From: a virus
DNA length: 39,730 bases
IMG/VR virus record: IMGVR_UViG_3300009128_000049
Span: 1-39,730 of that record
Reading direction: 5' to 3' (one strand)
In this document: positions 14,604-23,862 of the stretch, piece after piece
Position numbering within the stretch: position 1 is the stretch's first letter
Layout of the letters: every line of letters begins with the position of its first letter
Position numbers and translations under genes: made by a program
The notes under the pieces: model-generated
Database searches by the model: none
Told to the model about the DNA's origin: nothing
What the model saw: the letters and a program-made list of their open reading frames with translations, nothing else

Positions 14604-16300
14604 TGGGCGGCAGCTTCCAGACATTCGATACGAAGGAGTGGAAGGGACTCAACGAGGATGAGAACCCGACCGCGCTTCGTATGGGCGAACTCGCCATCGC
14701 CGAGAACGTGTGGAGATACGGGCACCTGATTGGTACCCGCCCTGGGACGCAGTACGAGGGGACTGATGGCGACTGGGACGAGACGGTGGACGCAGGGGAG
14801 GGCGTCGAGGATCCGTGCCAAGGGCTCCACGATTGCTCCAACGCTTTCGACGCCACCCGCAAGCTCGTGGCGATCTTCGGCGGAGACATCTACGACGCGC
14901 ATGACAACGTCATCGGGAAGGCTGGCGCTGCACCGGCCACCGTGACGGCGGGCGCGGACAACATGTGGACCTTCGCAATGCACGCGGGGAATGTGTATGC
15001 GGCGGGTGGCGCCACTGCGGCGCCGGATACCGTCTGGTACTGGGATCTCGCTGCGGGGAACGTGGAGGCGGTGACCTTCGAGGAGTCCACGGGTGTCGGG
15101 CAGATCTTCGCCGGCTACATCTTTGAGAAGTGGAACCGCCTCTGGATCAACGGCCTCACCGGCACCGCGGCCAGCAACAACCCGATGGTGGGGCGGTACT
15201 CGGCGCTCAACGATGGCACCTCATGGTCCCCGGCGAACACCATCGGCGGGAGCAGCGCGGTGGGCGGCTTCTCCTCCTACGGCGACGAGTTCTCCACCGG
15301 GTGGGGCTCCTACCACGACAACCAGACCGGCGATTTCCTCCTGTTTCTCACCAACAAGAACATCTACTCCATCGTGCAAGAGGGGAACGTCTATACGCCG
15401 TTTAGCACCAATGACGTGATCCCCACAGGATGCGTGTCACAGCGCGCGTTCGTGGATCTCGGGGTGGACGCGGGCGACGCGGTATACCTCTCCGAGAAGG
15501 GTGTGCACTCCCTCCGGCAGTCACAGATCCACGGGCCTCGGTCCGATCGCTTCCTCTCGTGGCCTATCCGCAACACGTTCGCGACGCTCAACCGCTCGCG
15601 CCTCAAGTACGCGACGGGTGCCTACCTGCACGAGCACGGCTTGGTAATCTTCGCCGTGCCGACTGGGTCGAACACATACAACGATCTGATCTTGGCGCTC
15701 GACGTGCGCGACGCGGACACCAAAGAGGGGCTCACATCGGAGAGCGCCATCTGGTACATCTGGCGGCTTGCGAGTAGCGATGCCATGCACTTCCCGCAGG
15801 TTCTCGTGCCTGCCCGTGACCGTTCCAGCAGCGAGACGCCTTACGTCTACGGCGGGAACCTGAAGGGGGACGTGTTCCGGTTCACCACCGCGAACTTCTC
15901 CGACATGGGCGCGGCCTACGCGACACACTTGCGAACTCGCCACGATGATTTCGGTGTCCCGATGGTGACGAAGATTCCAGGGAACGGAGAGGTGTGGGTC
16001 GAGCCCACGGACGACTACTCCATCACGATGAACCTCGTGTTCGACAACGGCAGGCGAACGTCGAGCGCCCGCACACTGGATCTCGTATCCCACGGGCTCA
16101 CGCTTTCGTTTGTCCTCGATGACACAGCCATTCTCGGGTCGGAGAGCAACCTCCAGCGTAAGGTGTTTTTCGGAACGGGGCACGGCGAGACGATTGCCCA
16201 CGACTTTCACCACAGCGGCGCGAATCAGCCGTTCTGGATTGCCCGCATCTCGCAGCAGGTTGCTGGGCTAGGAGACGAGCTAGGCGATGTGGCAGCATAG
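14603..16300 (+). CDS. tail nozzle (tail tubular protein B-like)
   Basis: This 565-residue protein starts MGGSFQTFDTKEWKGLNEDE. The opening pattern (a short lead, then GLNEDENPTALRMGELAIAE and NVWRYGHLIGTRPGTQYEG) is characteristic of podovirus nozzle proteins, which form the lower tube of the short tail. The remainder is beta-rich with repeated Trp/Tyr-Gly turns consistent with a propeller-like body. It overlaps the adaptor upstream and the fibre-like gene downstream. Normal length for the family is near 550-800. Confidence 0.8.
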   Translation: MGGSFQTFDTKEWKGLNEDENPTALRMGELAIAENVWRYGHLIGTRPGTQYEGTDGDWDETVDAGEGVEDPCQGLHDCSNAFDATRKLVAIFGGDIYDAHDNVIGKAGAAPATVTAGADNMWTFAMHAGNVYAAGGATAAPDTVWYWDLAAGNVEAVTFEESTGVGQIFAGYIFEKWNRLWINGLTGTAASNNPMVGRYSALNDGTSWSPANTIGGSSAVGGFSSYGDEFSTGWGSYHDNQTGDFLLFLTNKNIYSIVQEGNVYTPFSTNDVIPTGCVSQRAFVDLGVDAGDAVYLSEKGVHSLRQSQIHGPRSDRFLSWPIRNTFATLNRSRLKYATGAYLHEHGLVIFAVPTGSNTYNDLILALDVRDADTKEGLTSESAIWYIWRLASSDAMHFPQVLVPARDRSSSETPYVYGGNLKGDVFRFTTANFSDMGAAYATHLRTRHDDFGVPMVTKIPGNGEVWVEPTDDYSITMNLVFDNGRRTSSARTLDLVSHGLTLSFVLDDTAILGSESNLQRKVFFGTGHGETIAHDFHHSGANQPFWIARISQQVAGLGDELGDVAA

Positions 16301-17672
16301 ACTACTCCTCGCGTTTCTGGTGTGGCTCATTGCGGTACCTGCGCTCGCGACCACCATCACCCGCGTCACGAAGCCGAGCGGCGGCACCGCGTGGCAGACG
16401 GGTGACCAAGTCACCGCGACCGACCTGAACGGCGATTTCGATGCCATCGTGACCGTGGTCAATGGGAACCTCGACGAGAACAACCTGCCCGATTACCCGG
16501 TAGGGTCTCTCGCTGCTGGCGGAGCCGCGGACGGCGCCTTCTCGATCACCCTCGAAGCGAATGACATCGACGATTACTCGGCCGACGAGGCCGAAGCCAA
16601 CAACGACACGGCGCCCAGCGTGTCGGGGACTCCGGCGCTGGCGACGAACGTCGAGGGGGAGATCGAGAATCTGCGCTACGGCATCCGGCGTGCCACCACC
16701 GGGATCAACGTTCAGCGCAATGACAACGGTTCGATGACGGCCGTGGACTGGTGGGAGCTACCCGTGCGCGGCCCGAACCTCATCACGAATGGACAGTTCG
16801 GAGTGGGCACGGACGACGGTGCCGGGAACGTTCTCGCAGACGGGTGGACTCTCGTTGATGGAGACGCAGATGCCACGATGACCCTCGTTGCCAACAGCGA
16901 GCCAGAGGGTGGCGGCTACAGCCAGGACTTCGTGGCCGGTGACAATGTCGGCGATGGATTCAGCCAGACGGTCGATGGCCTCAAGGCGTCCACGCGATAC
17001 CTCTTCTGTGCGCGAGCCAAGAGCGCGGTGGACACGATCGACATGACCATCGCTGGTCCCGTTGCCGGGGAGTGGCAAGCGATCACCGCTGGAGACATTC
17101 AGTTCAGCTCGGGCACCTACGAGATCAAGTGCGCAGTGGTCGAGACGGACGCGGTTCCCGCGAACCTCGTCATCAGCTTCCTCTCGACAGCCGGCGCTGA
17201 TGACTGGAACGTCGCGGACGTTGCGGCCTATGAGCTCTCTGAGGACTTCGTTCCCTCGCCGAGCCCGTTTGCCTCCTACGTGGAGGTGAACACGAAGCAG
17301 GATTGCGATTCCGGGGCGTGGGCAGATATCACGGACCTGACGACCACGGTCATGCCTCGCAACGATGGGAGCATCGTCGTGGTGGACGCAATTGTGACGC
17401 TGTACCAGGCCACTGGCGGCAAGCGAGTGATCTCCATTCGGTTGGACGAGAACGGATCGACCGTCGCGGGGCCGGTGACCCAACGGGTTCACGACGGTGC
17501 GAATACTGGTCACGTCATCACGTTGCACTACGTGAACCCCGCGCCCACGCCGGGCACCGCGCTGGTGTATCAGGTGGAGTACATCCGGGACTCCACGGGC
17601 ATCGACTGTAACCACGCCCAAGGTCCCGGTGGGCAGACTGCGTCCTCGATTCGGGCGGTGGTTCACCAGTAA
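16287..17672 (+). CDS. fibre-like tail protein with Sec signal peptide
   Basis: This 461-residue protein opens with a classic Sec signal: MWQHRLLLAFLVWLIAVPAL, then ATT (cleavage predicted near residue 22). Next is the tail-fibre start pattern GDQVTATDLNGDFDAIVTVV plus NGNLDENNL. The middle (residues about 165-315) resembles a carbohydrate-binding jelly-roll (NLITNGQFGVG...VLADGWTLV, ASTRYLFCARA). The C-terminal 130 residues form another beta domain. It lies between the nozzle and the ejection proteins. A tail fibre or receptor-binding protein is likely. Why a virion protein has a signal is unclear. Confidence 0.72.
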   Translation: MWQHRLLLAFLVWLIAVPALATTITRVTKPSGGTAWQTGDQVTATDLNGDFDAIVTVVNGNLDENNLPDYPVGSLAAGGAADGAFSITLEANDIDDYSADEAEANNDTAPSVSGTPALATNVEGEIENLRYGIRRATTGINVQRNDNGSMTAVDWWELPVRGPNLITNGQFGVGTDDGAGNVLADGWTLVDGDADATMTLVANSEPEGGGYSQDFVAGDNVGDGFSQTVDGLKASTRYLFCARAKSAVDTIDMTIAGPVAGEWQAITAGDIQFSSGTYEIKCAVVETDAVPANLVISFLSTAGADDWNVADVAAYELSEDFVPSPSPFASYVEVNTKQDCDSGAWADITDLTTTVMPRNDGSIVVVDAIVTLYQATGGKRVISIRLDENGSTVAGPVTQRVHDGANTGHVITLHYVNPAPTPGTALVYQVEYIRDSTGIDCNHAQGPGGQTASSIRAVVHQ

Positions 17673-17683
17673 GGAGATATCCG

Positions 17684-18904
17684 ATGGCAATCGGCTTCGA
17701 CACATGGGTCTCGATGGCTGCCGCGAAGAAAGCGGCGGACGAGCAGGAAGATGCCATCAAGAAGTGGCACAAGCGACTTCAGCAACTTGCGGGTGAACTG
17801 GACCTGACGACGGATCCGGAGTGGGTCTTCGTGGACCCGCTGGCGCACTACGGGAACGCGCTCACCACCAACGAGATCGCGCTAATGCTCGGGCAGCCTG
17901 GGGGCACTCCCGGTGCGCGAGGCGGCCCTCTGTCCCAGGCGTACTCCATTGCCGGTGGGATGGGATACGACGTCTCCGATAAGAACAAGAGGAAGAAGGG
18001 GATTGCGGCTGCTGCGAAAGCAATGGGGTACAGCGGAACCTCAGAGCTCAACTCAGCTCAGGCAGAGTGGGAGCGTGAGCAGGGAGCATGGGCCTCTGCG
18101 ATGGAGCCCACCCGGCGCCTGATCCAGCAGGGGCGTGCCGGTGGATACGAGAACCTCGCTGCCATTCTTCAGGACTTCCCGACACCGACCCGCGCCGGAA
18201 TCGAGGCCGAGCGTGGGATTCAAGAGGATGCGCTATACGCGGAGATCGCGAGAGACCGACAGCTCGAGGAAGCCGCCATCATGGAGGCGGCGAACGCATA
18301 CGGCATGAATCCCGCCGGCCCGGTGGGGCAGCTTGCCGAGCGCACCACACTGATGCGTGAGCAGGCCCGCGCAGACGCGATCACCCGGGCGCTCGAGATC
18401 ATCACCGGTCAAGTCAACGCGGCTGGCGGTGCGGTGAGCGGACTCCAGGCTGGCTTGCTCCCGGCGGTAGAGGCGTCTCTGGCTCTTGGTGGTCAGCAGA
18501 CTGAAGGGATGGCGACGCTCGGCCGGAACGCTGCCGCGCAGATGAATGCCATCAACCAGATCCGATCCAACGAGAACATGGCCCAGGAGATGACCAAGTT
18601 CATGGCGGAGCTGGGGTTCCCTGTGGATCTCCTGCTCGGTCAGAACCAGGCGAACATGTACGCGACCCAGGGCGCCATCATGAGCGAGTCGGTGGACTTG
18701 GATCAGGACGTCAACAACGCGATTAGCTGGTATTCCTCCCTGCGCGGCGGGCAAAACACAAGTCAAGGCGGTGGATATGCCGGCAATGTGTTGCAAGGAG
18801 GCAATCGTAGCGGGCCAGCCACCACGGGCCAGGGGTGGACTACCGGCAACACTGGAACCGGCGACTGGACCGGCTCTGGTGCTTGGGTGTCCCCCCACGA
18901 ATGA
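17684..18904 (+). CDS. internal virion (ejection) protein 1
   Basis: This 406-residue helical, Ala/Gln/Gly-rich protein follows the fibre-like gene. The N-terminal 60 residues are charged helix (AAAKKAADEQEDAIKKWHKR). The centre carries repeated helices with ALxLGGQQTEGM-like amphipathic segments, and the last 50 residues are Gly/Thr/Ser/Trp-rich. Podoviruses have three consecutive ejection proteins that leave the capsid with the DNA and form a channel in the envelope; this gene and the next two occupy those places. Call made on order, composition and size, not motif. Confidence 0.65.
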   Translation: MAIGFDTWVSMAAAKKAADEQEDAIKKWHKRLQQLAGELDLTTDPEWVFVDPLAHYGNALTTNEIALMLGQPGGTPGARGGPLSQAYSIAGGMGYDVSDKNKRKKGIAAAAKAMGYSGTSELNSAQAEWEREQGAWASAMEPTRRLIQQGRAGGYENLAAILQDFPTPTRAGIEAERGIQEDALYAEIARDRQLEEAAIMEAANAYGMNPAGPVGQLAERTTLMREQARADAITRALEIITGQVNAAGGAVSGLQAGLLPAVEASLALGGQQTEGMATLGRNAAAQMNAINQIRSNENMAQEMTKFMAELGFPVDLLLGQNQANMYATQGAIMSESVDLDQDVNNAISWYSSLRGGQNTSQGGGYAGNVLQGGNRSGPATTGQGWTTGNTGTGDWTGSGAWVSPHE

Positions 18905-18917
18905 GGGGTAACGTAAG

Positions 18918-20474
18918 ATGCCTTCCTACCCGACACAGCCGATAGGGAACTACCCGCCGCTGGTGAGTCTCGACGCGCTGCGCCCGAAGCCCTCGTCTCA
19001 GAGCTCGGGCGATGCGATGCGGGCGATGATGCAGATGCGTCGGCAGCAGGAGGCGGAGCAGCGTCGTCTGGAAGAGAACGCGACCCAACAGTTGCTTCAG
19101 TTCGCCAGCGATCCCGACGCCAACCTGGATTCGGTTGCCCCGTCGATTCCGAACCTCTCGATGAAGGGGTACAAGCTCGCGGTAGAAACACAGCGACTCG
19201 GGAAGGCGCGACGAAAGCGCGAAGAGGAGATCGCTGGAGCGAATACCGCGCTGGGTGGGGCGGCTCGCCTTGGTGCCGGGAGGGTCAACGAGCAAGGGCA
19301 AGTGGTTGTGTCCCCAGAGAACGCGGCCCTTGCTAAGAGGACGAAAGAGAAAGCCCTCGCCACGGTCGGGGCGCAGCGTCCCGGGTTGGTGAACCAGACA
19401 CGAGCACTGTTTGACCTCTCGCGTGCCATCGCCACCCAGGAACTTCAAGCGCAAGCCACTGGTGTTCGCGCGCAGCAGCAAGACGAAGAGATCGACAACT
19501 GGGCCACTCGGTATGCGGGCCAAGCGATGGGCGTGCTCCGGCAGGAAGACATCGAGGGAGAGATTCGCGAGCGGTACGGGCCAGAGCAGGCCCCTGGGAT
19601 CCTCGCTCAGGTTGTGAACCAGGGGAAGGCTGAGTTGGTGAGCAGAAAGCTCATGGCAGCTAGTCCCGCCGGGCGCAGCGAGTTTGACAGGAAGGTGTGG
19701 GCCTACCGAGAGCTGTACGGCTATTCAGAAGCCGAGGCGATTGCTGTAGTGGACGGAAAGGGATTCGATGATCCGGTCACCGGGAAGCTCATCATTGGCA
19801 TGACCTCGTCTCAGAAGGAGAAGAGGTATGCGCTCAATGAGCTCATCAACTCAGTGCCTGATCTGCGAGAGGCCGCGACTGATGCGGCCCGGGCTGGGGC
19901 GGAGCGGGGAGCGTTCATCGGTCCTGCGCTCGGAACCCCCGCGATTCAGGACATGACCCGATTCTTCGGGATCCAAGATCCTGCGGTTGCGAACTACGAG
20001 CTGCAGTACCGGAACTTCACGAGCCGAATGCTCAAGGCGATCCAGGGCAGCCGCCCGTCCGACTTCGATCTGCGTTTCTACCTCGGCCTGATGCCGATGC
20101 TCACAGAGCTGTGGATGACACCCGAGGGCACACTCAACCCGGCTGCGGAGCAGCGGCTGGCAACGATGGAGAAGATGCTGCGCACGTCTGCCGAGACGCC
20201 ATTCGACAAGAAGTTGGGGGCGCAAGCAAGGCGGCTTAGGGGTATCGATCGCAGGGCGCCTACGTCAAGACACCCAGAGGGAGAACTTACAAACCCAGAG
20301 GACAGAGCAATTCAGGCTGCGCTAGAAGCGTACTCCGCTGGGACCATGTCGCTGGAGGAGTTTACCGGCTTGGCGTCCAAATGGAAGCAGTCTCGGGGCA
20401 GTAGGTTCATCCCGGATAGTGTCCGCACCGGCCCGGCTTCCACAGACCCCCTCGATCTCTATCTGAGAGAGTAG
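18918..20474 (+). CDS. internal virion (ejection) protein 2
   Basis: This 518-residue helical protein is rich in Gln, Arg and Glu, with a strong coiled-coil at residues 30-60 (MRAMMQMRRQQEAEQRRLEE). A long helical body follows, with the segment RYALNELINSVPDLREAATD. No signal peptide or enzyme motif. It sits between the other two large helical proteins and starts with GGGGTAACG upstream of ATG. Most likely the second ejection protein of a podovirus-like set. Confidence 0.65.
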   Translation: MPSYPTQPIGNYPPLVSLDALRPKPSSQSSGDAMRAMMQMRRQQEAEQRRLEENATQQLLQFASDPDANLDSVAPSIPNLSMKGYKLAVETQRLGKARRKREEEIAGANTALGGAARLGAGRVNEQGQVVVSPENAALAKRTKEKALATVGAQRPGLVNQTRALFDLSRAIATQELQAQATGVRAQQQDEEIDNWATRYAGQAMGVLRQEDIEGEIRERYGPEQAPGILAQVVNQGKAELVSRKLMAASPAGRSEFDRKVWAYRELYGYSEAEAIAVVDGKGFDDPVTGKLIIGMTSSQKEKRYALNELINSVPDLREAATDAARAGAERGAFIGPALGTPAIQDMTRFFGIQDPAVANYELQYRNFTSRMLKAIQGSRPSDFDLRFYLGLMPMLTELWMTPEGTLNPAAEQRLATMEKMLRTSAETPFDKKLGAQARRLRGIDRRAPTSRHPEGELTNPEDRAIQAALEAYSAGTMSLEEFTGLASKWKQSRGSRFIPDSVRTGPASTDPLDLYLRE

Positions 20475-20478
20475 ACAC

Positions 20479-22542
20479 ATGGGATCACTCCGCGACAGTC
20501 CTGAACAGTTCGCCGCGTGGCTGGATGCGAACGGGTACAGCGAACAAGTCAAGGCGCAGAAGCTCAAGGAGTTCTCTCAGCGCAGGAAGCGTCTTCTAGT
20601 CGAAGGTGCTGTTCAAGACGAGCAGCGTGCACAGGCTGGTGGGTTTCTTCGCGGTGCTGCTGGAGCAGCGGGCTCCGCCGCGATGAACTTCGCAAATACC
20701 GCAACGCTTGGGTATCTCCCGAAGATTGCCGGTGCTGTTGCTGGGTCTGAATCGCGCGAGCGCATGGAGGTGGGGCTTGAGGCATCTCGTCAGGTGAACC
20801 CTGGCGCTGCGGCGGCGGGCTCCTTGGGTGCGTTCTTTACGCCGGGATCGGCTGCCAGGATGGCTACGCAAGCCGGAGCGCGCGGCGTCACGGCTCTCAC
20901 CGGAACACGGCTCCTCACCCAGCGAACGGTTGAGTCTGCCCTTGCGGCGCGCGCGGGATCGCAGATCGCTCAGAACTTTGCGGGTGCTGCGGGCGGGATT
21001 GGCGCCATGCGGTTGCTTGAGTCCCGAGACGAAGACAACTCTCTCAGCGCCCGTCTCTCGACAGCGGCAGAGGATATCCGGTCCCCGGTGACACTCGGCA
21101 CCAGCGTGGCGTTCGGTGCGGCGACTGCCCGATTGACTGGACCCCGGTCAACGAAGTCTCTACAGGATCTCTTCGATAAGTACCGGAAAGAGACGGGCCG
21201 AGAGATCCCGCCGGATATCGCCACGGACAATGCGGAGCTCCAGAAGTTCATGGATGCCGCTGCTCGCGTTCCAGGTCTCGCGAACTCAGTCGAGCGGGTT
21301 CGCACGGAGCTGATCGGCGGATTGCGGGCAATGCTGAATCAGGTTGCCAAGAGATCCGGCGTTCCGATGTCGAAGCCCAGCCGAACGGCGGCACATGGGG
21401 CGCGACACCTTGTCGGCGGGAGAGATGCGGGCGCCGTCACCAGGGCGAGGAGAGGTCCCCAGGAGGCTGCGCTGACACGGGAGGGACGAAACACCCTCAC
21501 CTCCCTGCAGCAGCAGAACCTCATCGCCGCGCTTCGCAAGAGTATCTCTGGGAAGCCGCTCTCCGATGAGCGCGGCGCGGAGATGACGAAGTTCGTTCGT
21601 GACTTCATCCGCGTTGCCGGAAAGAAGAGGCTAGACGTGGAGGAACTCGAGGGCTTCAGAAAGCGCGCGGGCTCACTCGGCTACGGATGGGGAAGGGGGC
21701 CGATGGACTCTCGCGTCGCGGAGCGTGGTCGCGTAGAAGCGCGTCGTTTCTATACGGCGCTCGACGAGGCCATCGAGAGTGCCGGGCCTCAGTATGCCAG
21801 GGCTCTCCACGCGGGAGAGCGCCTACGCCGGATGGAGGAATCACTTTCCTCGGTCAAGGTGTCCGACGTGGATGACGTCATTCTCCACAGCTTCTGGGGT
21901 ACCAAGGGGAATCCGCTCAAGCGCTGGGAGGCGCTGCAGGAGTACGGTTCCCCTACCGACATCGCAGCGATGAAGGGGTGGTACTTCTGGCGCTTGGTTG
22001 AGGGCGCCAGCGCCAAGAACGGGACACTTCTCCCCAACAAGCTCGAGAGGATGTTCAGTGGCGCGGGGATGTTCAATCGGCAGGTAGTGGACAAGGTACT
22101 GCCCGGCGTTCGCCGCGAACTCATGGACCACGCCCAGATCGCCGAGCTTGCACGGAAGGGCATCCTTGCGGCGGAGGGATCCCAGACCGCGGGCAGGGGT
22201 GCGCGGCTTGCGCTAGGCACTGGGGCAGCGGGTACGGTTGCCGCCCTCCTCGCGAACCCATTCGCAACTATTGGCCCCGTCCTTGGTGTCGGCGCCACGG
22301 CGTGGGTGATCCGGCGCGCGTCCAGTTCACTTGTCGAGGGCGCTACGGGGCAGGCGGTAAGTCGCCTTGCCCAGGGAGTTCCACCTCGTGGCCTCGCATC
22401 GCTGCCAGCGGCTTTACAGAGTCGCGGTGGCATTGAGGGGCTAGGTAGGGACGCCGTTGGCGCCCTTCGGGATCTGACACAACTCGGCGGGAGCGGCGTG
22501 CAGTCAGCGATACGCACCCGACAGCAAGGAGAAACACAATGA
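20479..22542 (+). CDS. internal virion (ejection) protein 3, largest
   Basis: This 687-residue protein is the largest in the window. It has a charged N-terminus, then Gly/Ala-rich hydrophobic segments at about 53-80 (GGFLRGAAGAAGSAAMNFAN) and 110-125. A long helical region follows, and another Gly/Ala hydrophobic stretch near the C-terminus (RLALGTGAAGTVAALLANPF, then a second hydrophobic block to WVIRRASS). Membrane-active segments inside a large helical virion protein are typical for ejection proteins that cross the envelope. No lytic transglycosylase motif was seen. The stop overlaps the following ATG. Confidence 0.68.
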   Translation: MGSLRDSPEQFAAWLDANGYSEQVKAQKLKEFSQRRKRLLVEGAVQDEQRAQAGGFLRGAAGAAGSAAMNFANTATLGYLPKIAGAVAGSESRERMEVGLEASRQVNPGAAAAGSLGAFFTPGSAARMATQAGARGVTALTGTRLLTQRTVESALAARAGSQIAQNFAGAAGGIGAMRLLESRDEDNSLSARLSTAAEDIRSPVTLGTSVAFGAATARLTGPRSTKSLQDLFDKYRKETGREIPPDIATDNAELQKFMDAAARVPGLANSVERVRTELIGGLRAMLNQVAKRSGVPMSKPSRTAAHGARHLVGGRDAGAVTRARRGPQEAALTREGRNTLTSLQQQNLIAALRKSISGKPLSDERGAEMTKFVRDFIRVAGKKRLDVEELEGFRKRAGSLGYGWGRGPMDSRVAERGRVEARRFYTALDEAIESAGPQYARALHAGERLRRMEESLSSVKVSDVDDVILHSFWGTKGNPLKRWEALQEYGSPTDIAAMKGWYFWRLVEGASAKNGTLLPNKLERMFSGAGMFNRQVVDKVLPGVRRELMDHAQIAELARKGILAAEGSQTAGRGARLALGTGAAGTVAALLANPFATIGPVLGVGATAWVIRRASSSLVEGATGQAVSRLAQGVPPRGLASLPAALQSRGGIEGLGRDAVGALRDLTQLGGSGVQSAIRTRQQGETQ

Positions 22543-22982
22543 CCAACCGAATCTTGGCGCTGGCGCTGCTCTCGGCATTTCTCGCGATGCCAGCATCTGC
22601 CGATGTGGCGCCGACCGCAACCACCCTCGCGAACGGCTGCATCAGATACACGATGTGCGATGCGCAGCCGACCGGCTCGACGGGTGACTGCACGTCTCGC
22701 GCGAACGGTGACGAGATTGTTCAGCAGACCGGCAGCTTCTACTCGCTCCGGTTCGACGCGACACAGAGCACGGCGACGACTTTCACCTGCGACATCGAGG
22801 CTAACAACCAAGGGCACGACGATTCGAGTGGGGACGGAGAGGACATGAGCCCGTCTTCCATCACACAGGCCGCTCGCATCGCGTCGCTGACGCCGGCACC
22901 GGACTACGTGTGGATCACCTGCTCTGCCATTGGGGACAACGCGGTTACGATCACGATGACCGCGTGCCCGCTGTCTCGGTAA
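22539..22982 (+). CDS. secreted small Cys-containing beta protein
   Basis: This 147-residue protein starts in an ATGA overlap and has a clear Sec signal: MTNRILALALLSAFLAMPAS, ending at AxA near residue 22 (ASA|DVAP). The mature domain is about 125 residues, beta-rich, with six Cys (NGCIRYTMCD, GDCTS, FTCDI, ITCSA, TACPL), probably in disulfide bonds. No family recognised. It opens a run of exported proteins at the 3' side of the ejection genes. Confidence 0.7.
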   Translation: MTNRILALALLSAFLAMPASADVAPTATTLANGCIRYTMCDAQPTGSTGDCTSRANGDEIVQQTGSFYSLRFDATQSTATTFTCDIEANNQGHDDSSGDGEDMSPSSITQAARIASLTPAPDYVWITCSAIGDNAVTITMTACPLSR

Positions 22983-22992
22983 GGGGGCAATC

Positions 22993-23862
22993 ATGCGAAA
23001 GCTTCTTCTCATCCTAGCGGCGCTTGCCGTGTTCGCTCTTGCTTCGTGGCCGGTCTTGTCTGGCGTGGGGCAGGGGTTTGAGTGGTGCGTGGGCACGGCC
23101 TGCACAATCGGGGACCTCGTCGCCGAGGACGTGACGGTTGATTCGCTTACGATCAACCCAGACACCAACCTTGGTGGCACCGTTTCCATGTGCGAGTGCG
23201 AGGGTGGAACCAACTGCGAGGTCGCGGATGCTGGAGAGTGCGTGACTGTCGGCCTGCTCGACAACGCCAATTCCCTTCCTGCGGCAAAGAAGTATTTACC
23301 TGGGTACACGCTGGTGCGGGGTCATCACAATTCCGCTTTTGACGCGGATGACGATGGAGACGATTGTCTGATTTATGATTGGGGTGACAATCAGGCACAG
23401 AAGTGCGACGACCCCAGTGTGCAGACTCGTTCTGCGGCACCGATGGCCGATGGCCTCGCAATGGAAACCTGCACAGTTACGATCTACGAAGATCTCAATG
23501 ACTGGGAAGTGAATGAGTATCTCGCCTATCAGATTACCGTCTACGACGTTGACACATCAACCAGAGACAATGTTGGTGACACTTTCACTATTGCCAACAC
23601 GACCGATGGATGTGCCAACCTGACGCCGAACTGCGTCTCACCAGTCGAAGGATCATACACATGGTACGTCCATCGGGACGCTGGAAACTGCATCGCCGAC
23701 AATAATCCATACGATTGCTGCACGGATGCAGACACGGGCGCAGACTGCCCGGGATTTAGCACGGTGACGAACGGATACGTGTCGATTCGGATCGAGTCGT
23801 CTTCACATGACAACGATGGGACCACCGAGGCGAGGGTGGGGTTCGTGTGCAACTACTACTGA
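22993..23862 (+). CDS. secreted Cys-rich protein
   Basis: This 289-residue protein has the N-terminal signal MRKLLLILAALAVFALASWP, followed by a Cys-rich mature part. Around 17 Cys residues are scattered in short motifs (EWCVGTACTIG, CECEGGTNCEV, CTVTIY, NPYDCCTD). Asp/Asn/Thr content is high. Cys and acidic content suit a disulfide-stabilised extracellular fold, perhaps with calcium sites (DADDDGDDC). AT content is higher than in neighbours, notably at 23280-23760, suggesting recent acquisition. No family recognised. Confidence 0.7.
   Translation: MRKLLLILAALAVFALASWPVLSGVGQGFEWCVGTACTIGDLVAEDVTVDSLTINPDTNLGGTVSMCECEGGTNCEVADAGECVTVGLLDNANSLPAAKKYLPGYTLVRGHHNSAFDADDDGDDCLIYDWGDNQAQKCDDPSVQTRSAAPMADGLAMETCTVTIYEDLNDWEVNEYLAYQITVYDVDTSTRDNVGDTFTIANTTDGCANLTPNCVSPVEGSYTWYVHRDAGNCIADNNPYDCCTDADTGADCPGFSTVTNGYVSIRIESSSHDNDGTTEARVGFVCNYY

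Noticed and set aside
21789-23309. 506-codon minus-strand open frame
   Set aside because: It spans three well-supported + strand genes with overlaps and signal peptides; composition (Ser/Arg/Pro-rich) is typical of a shadow frame.
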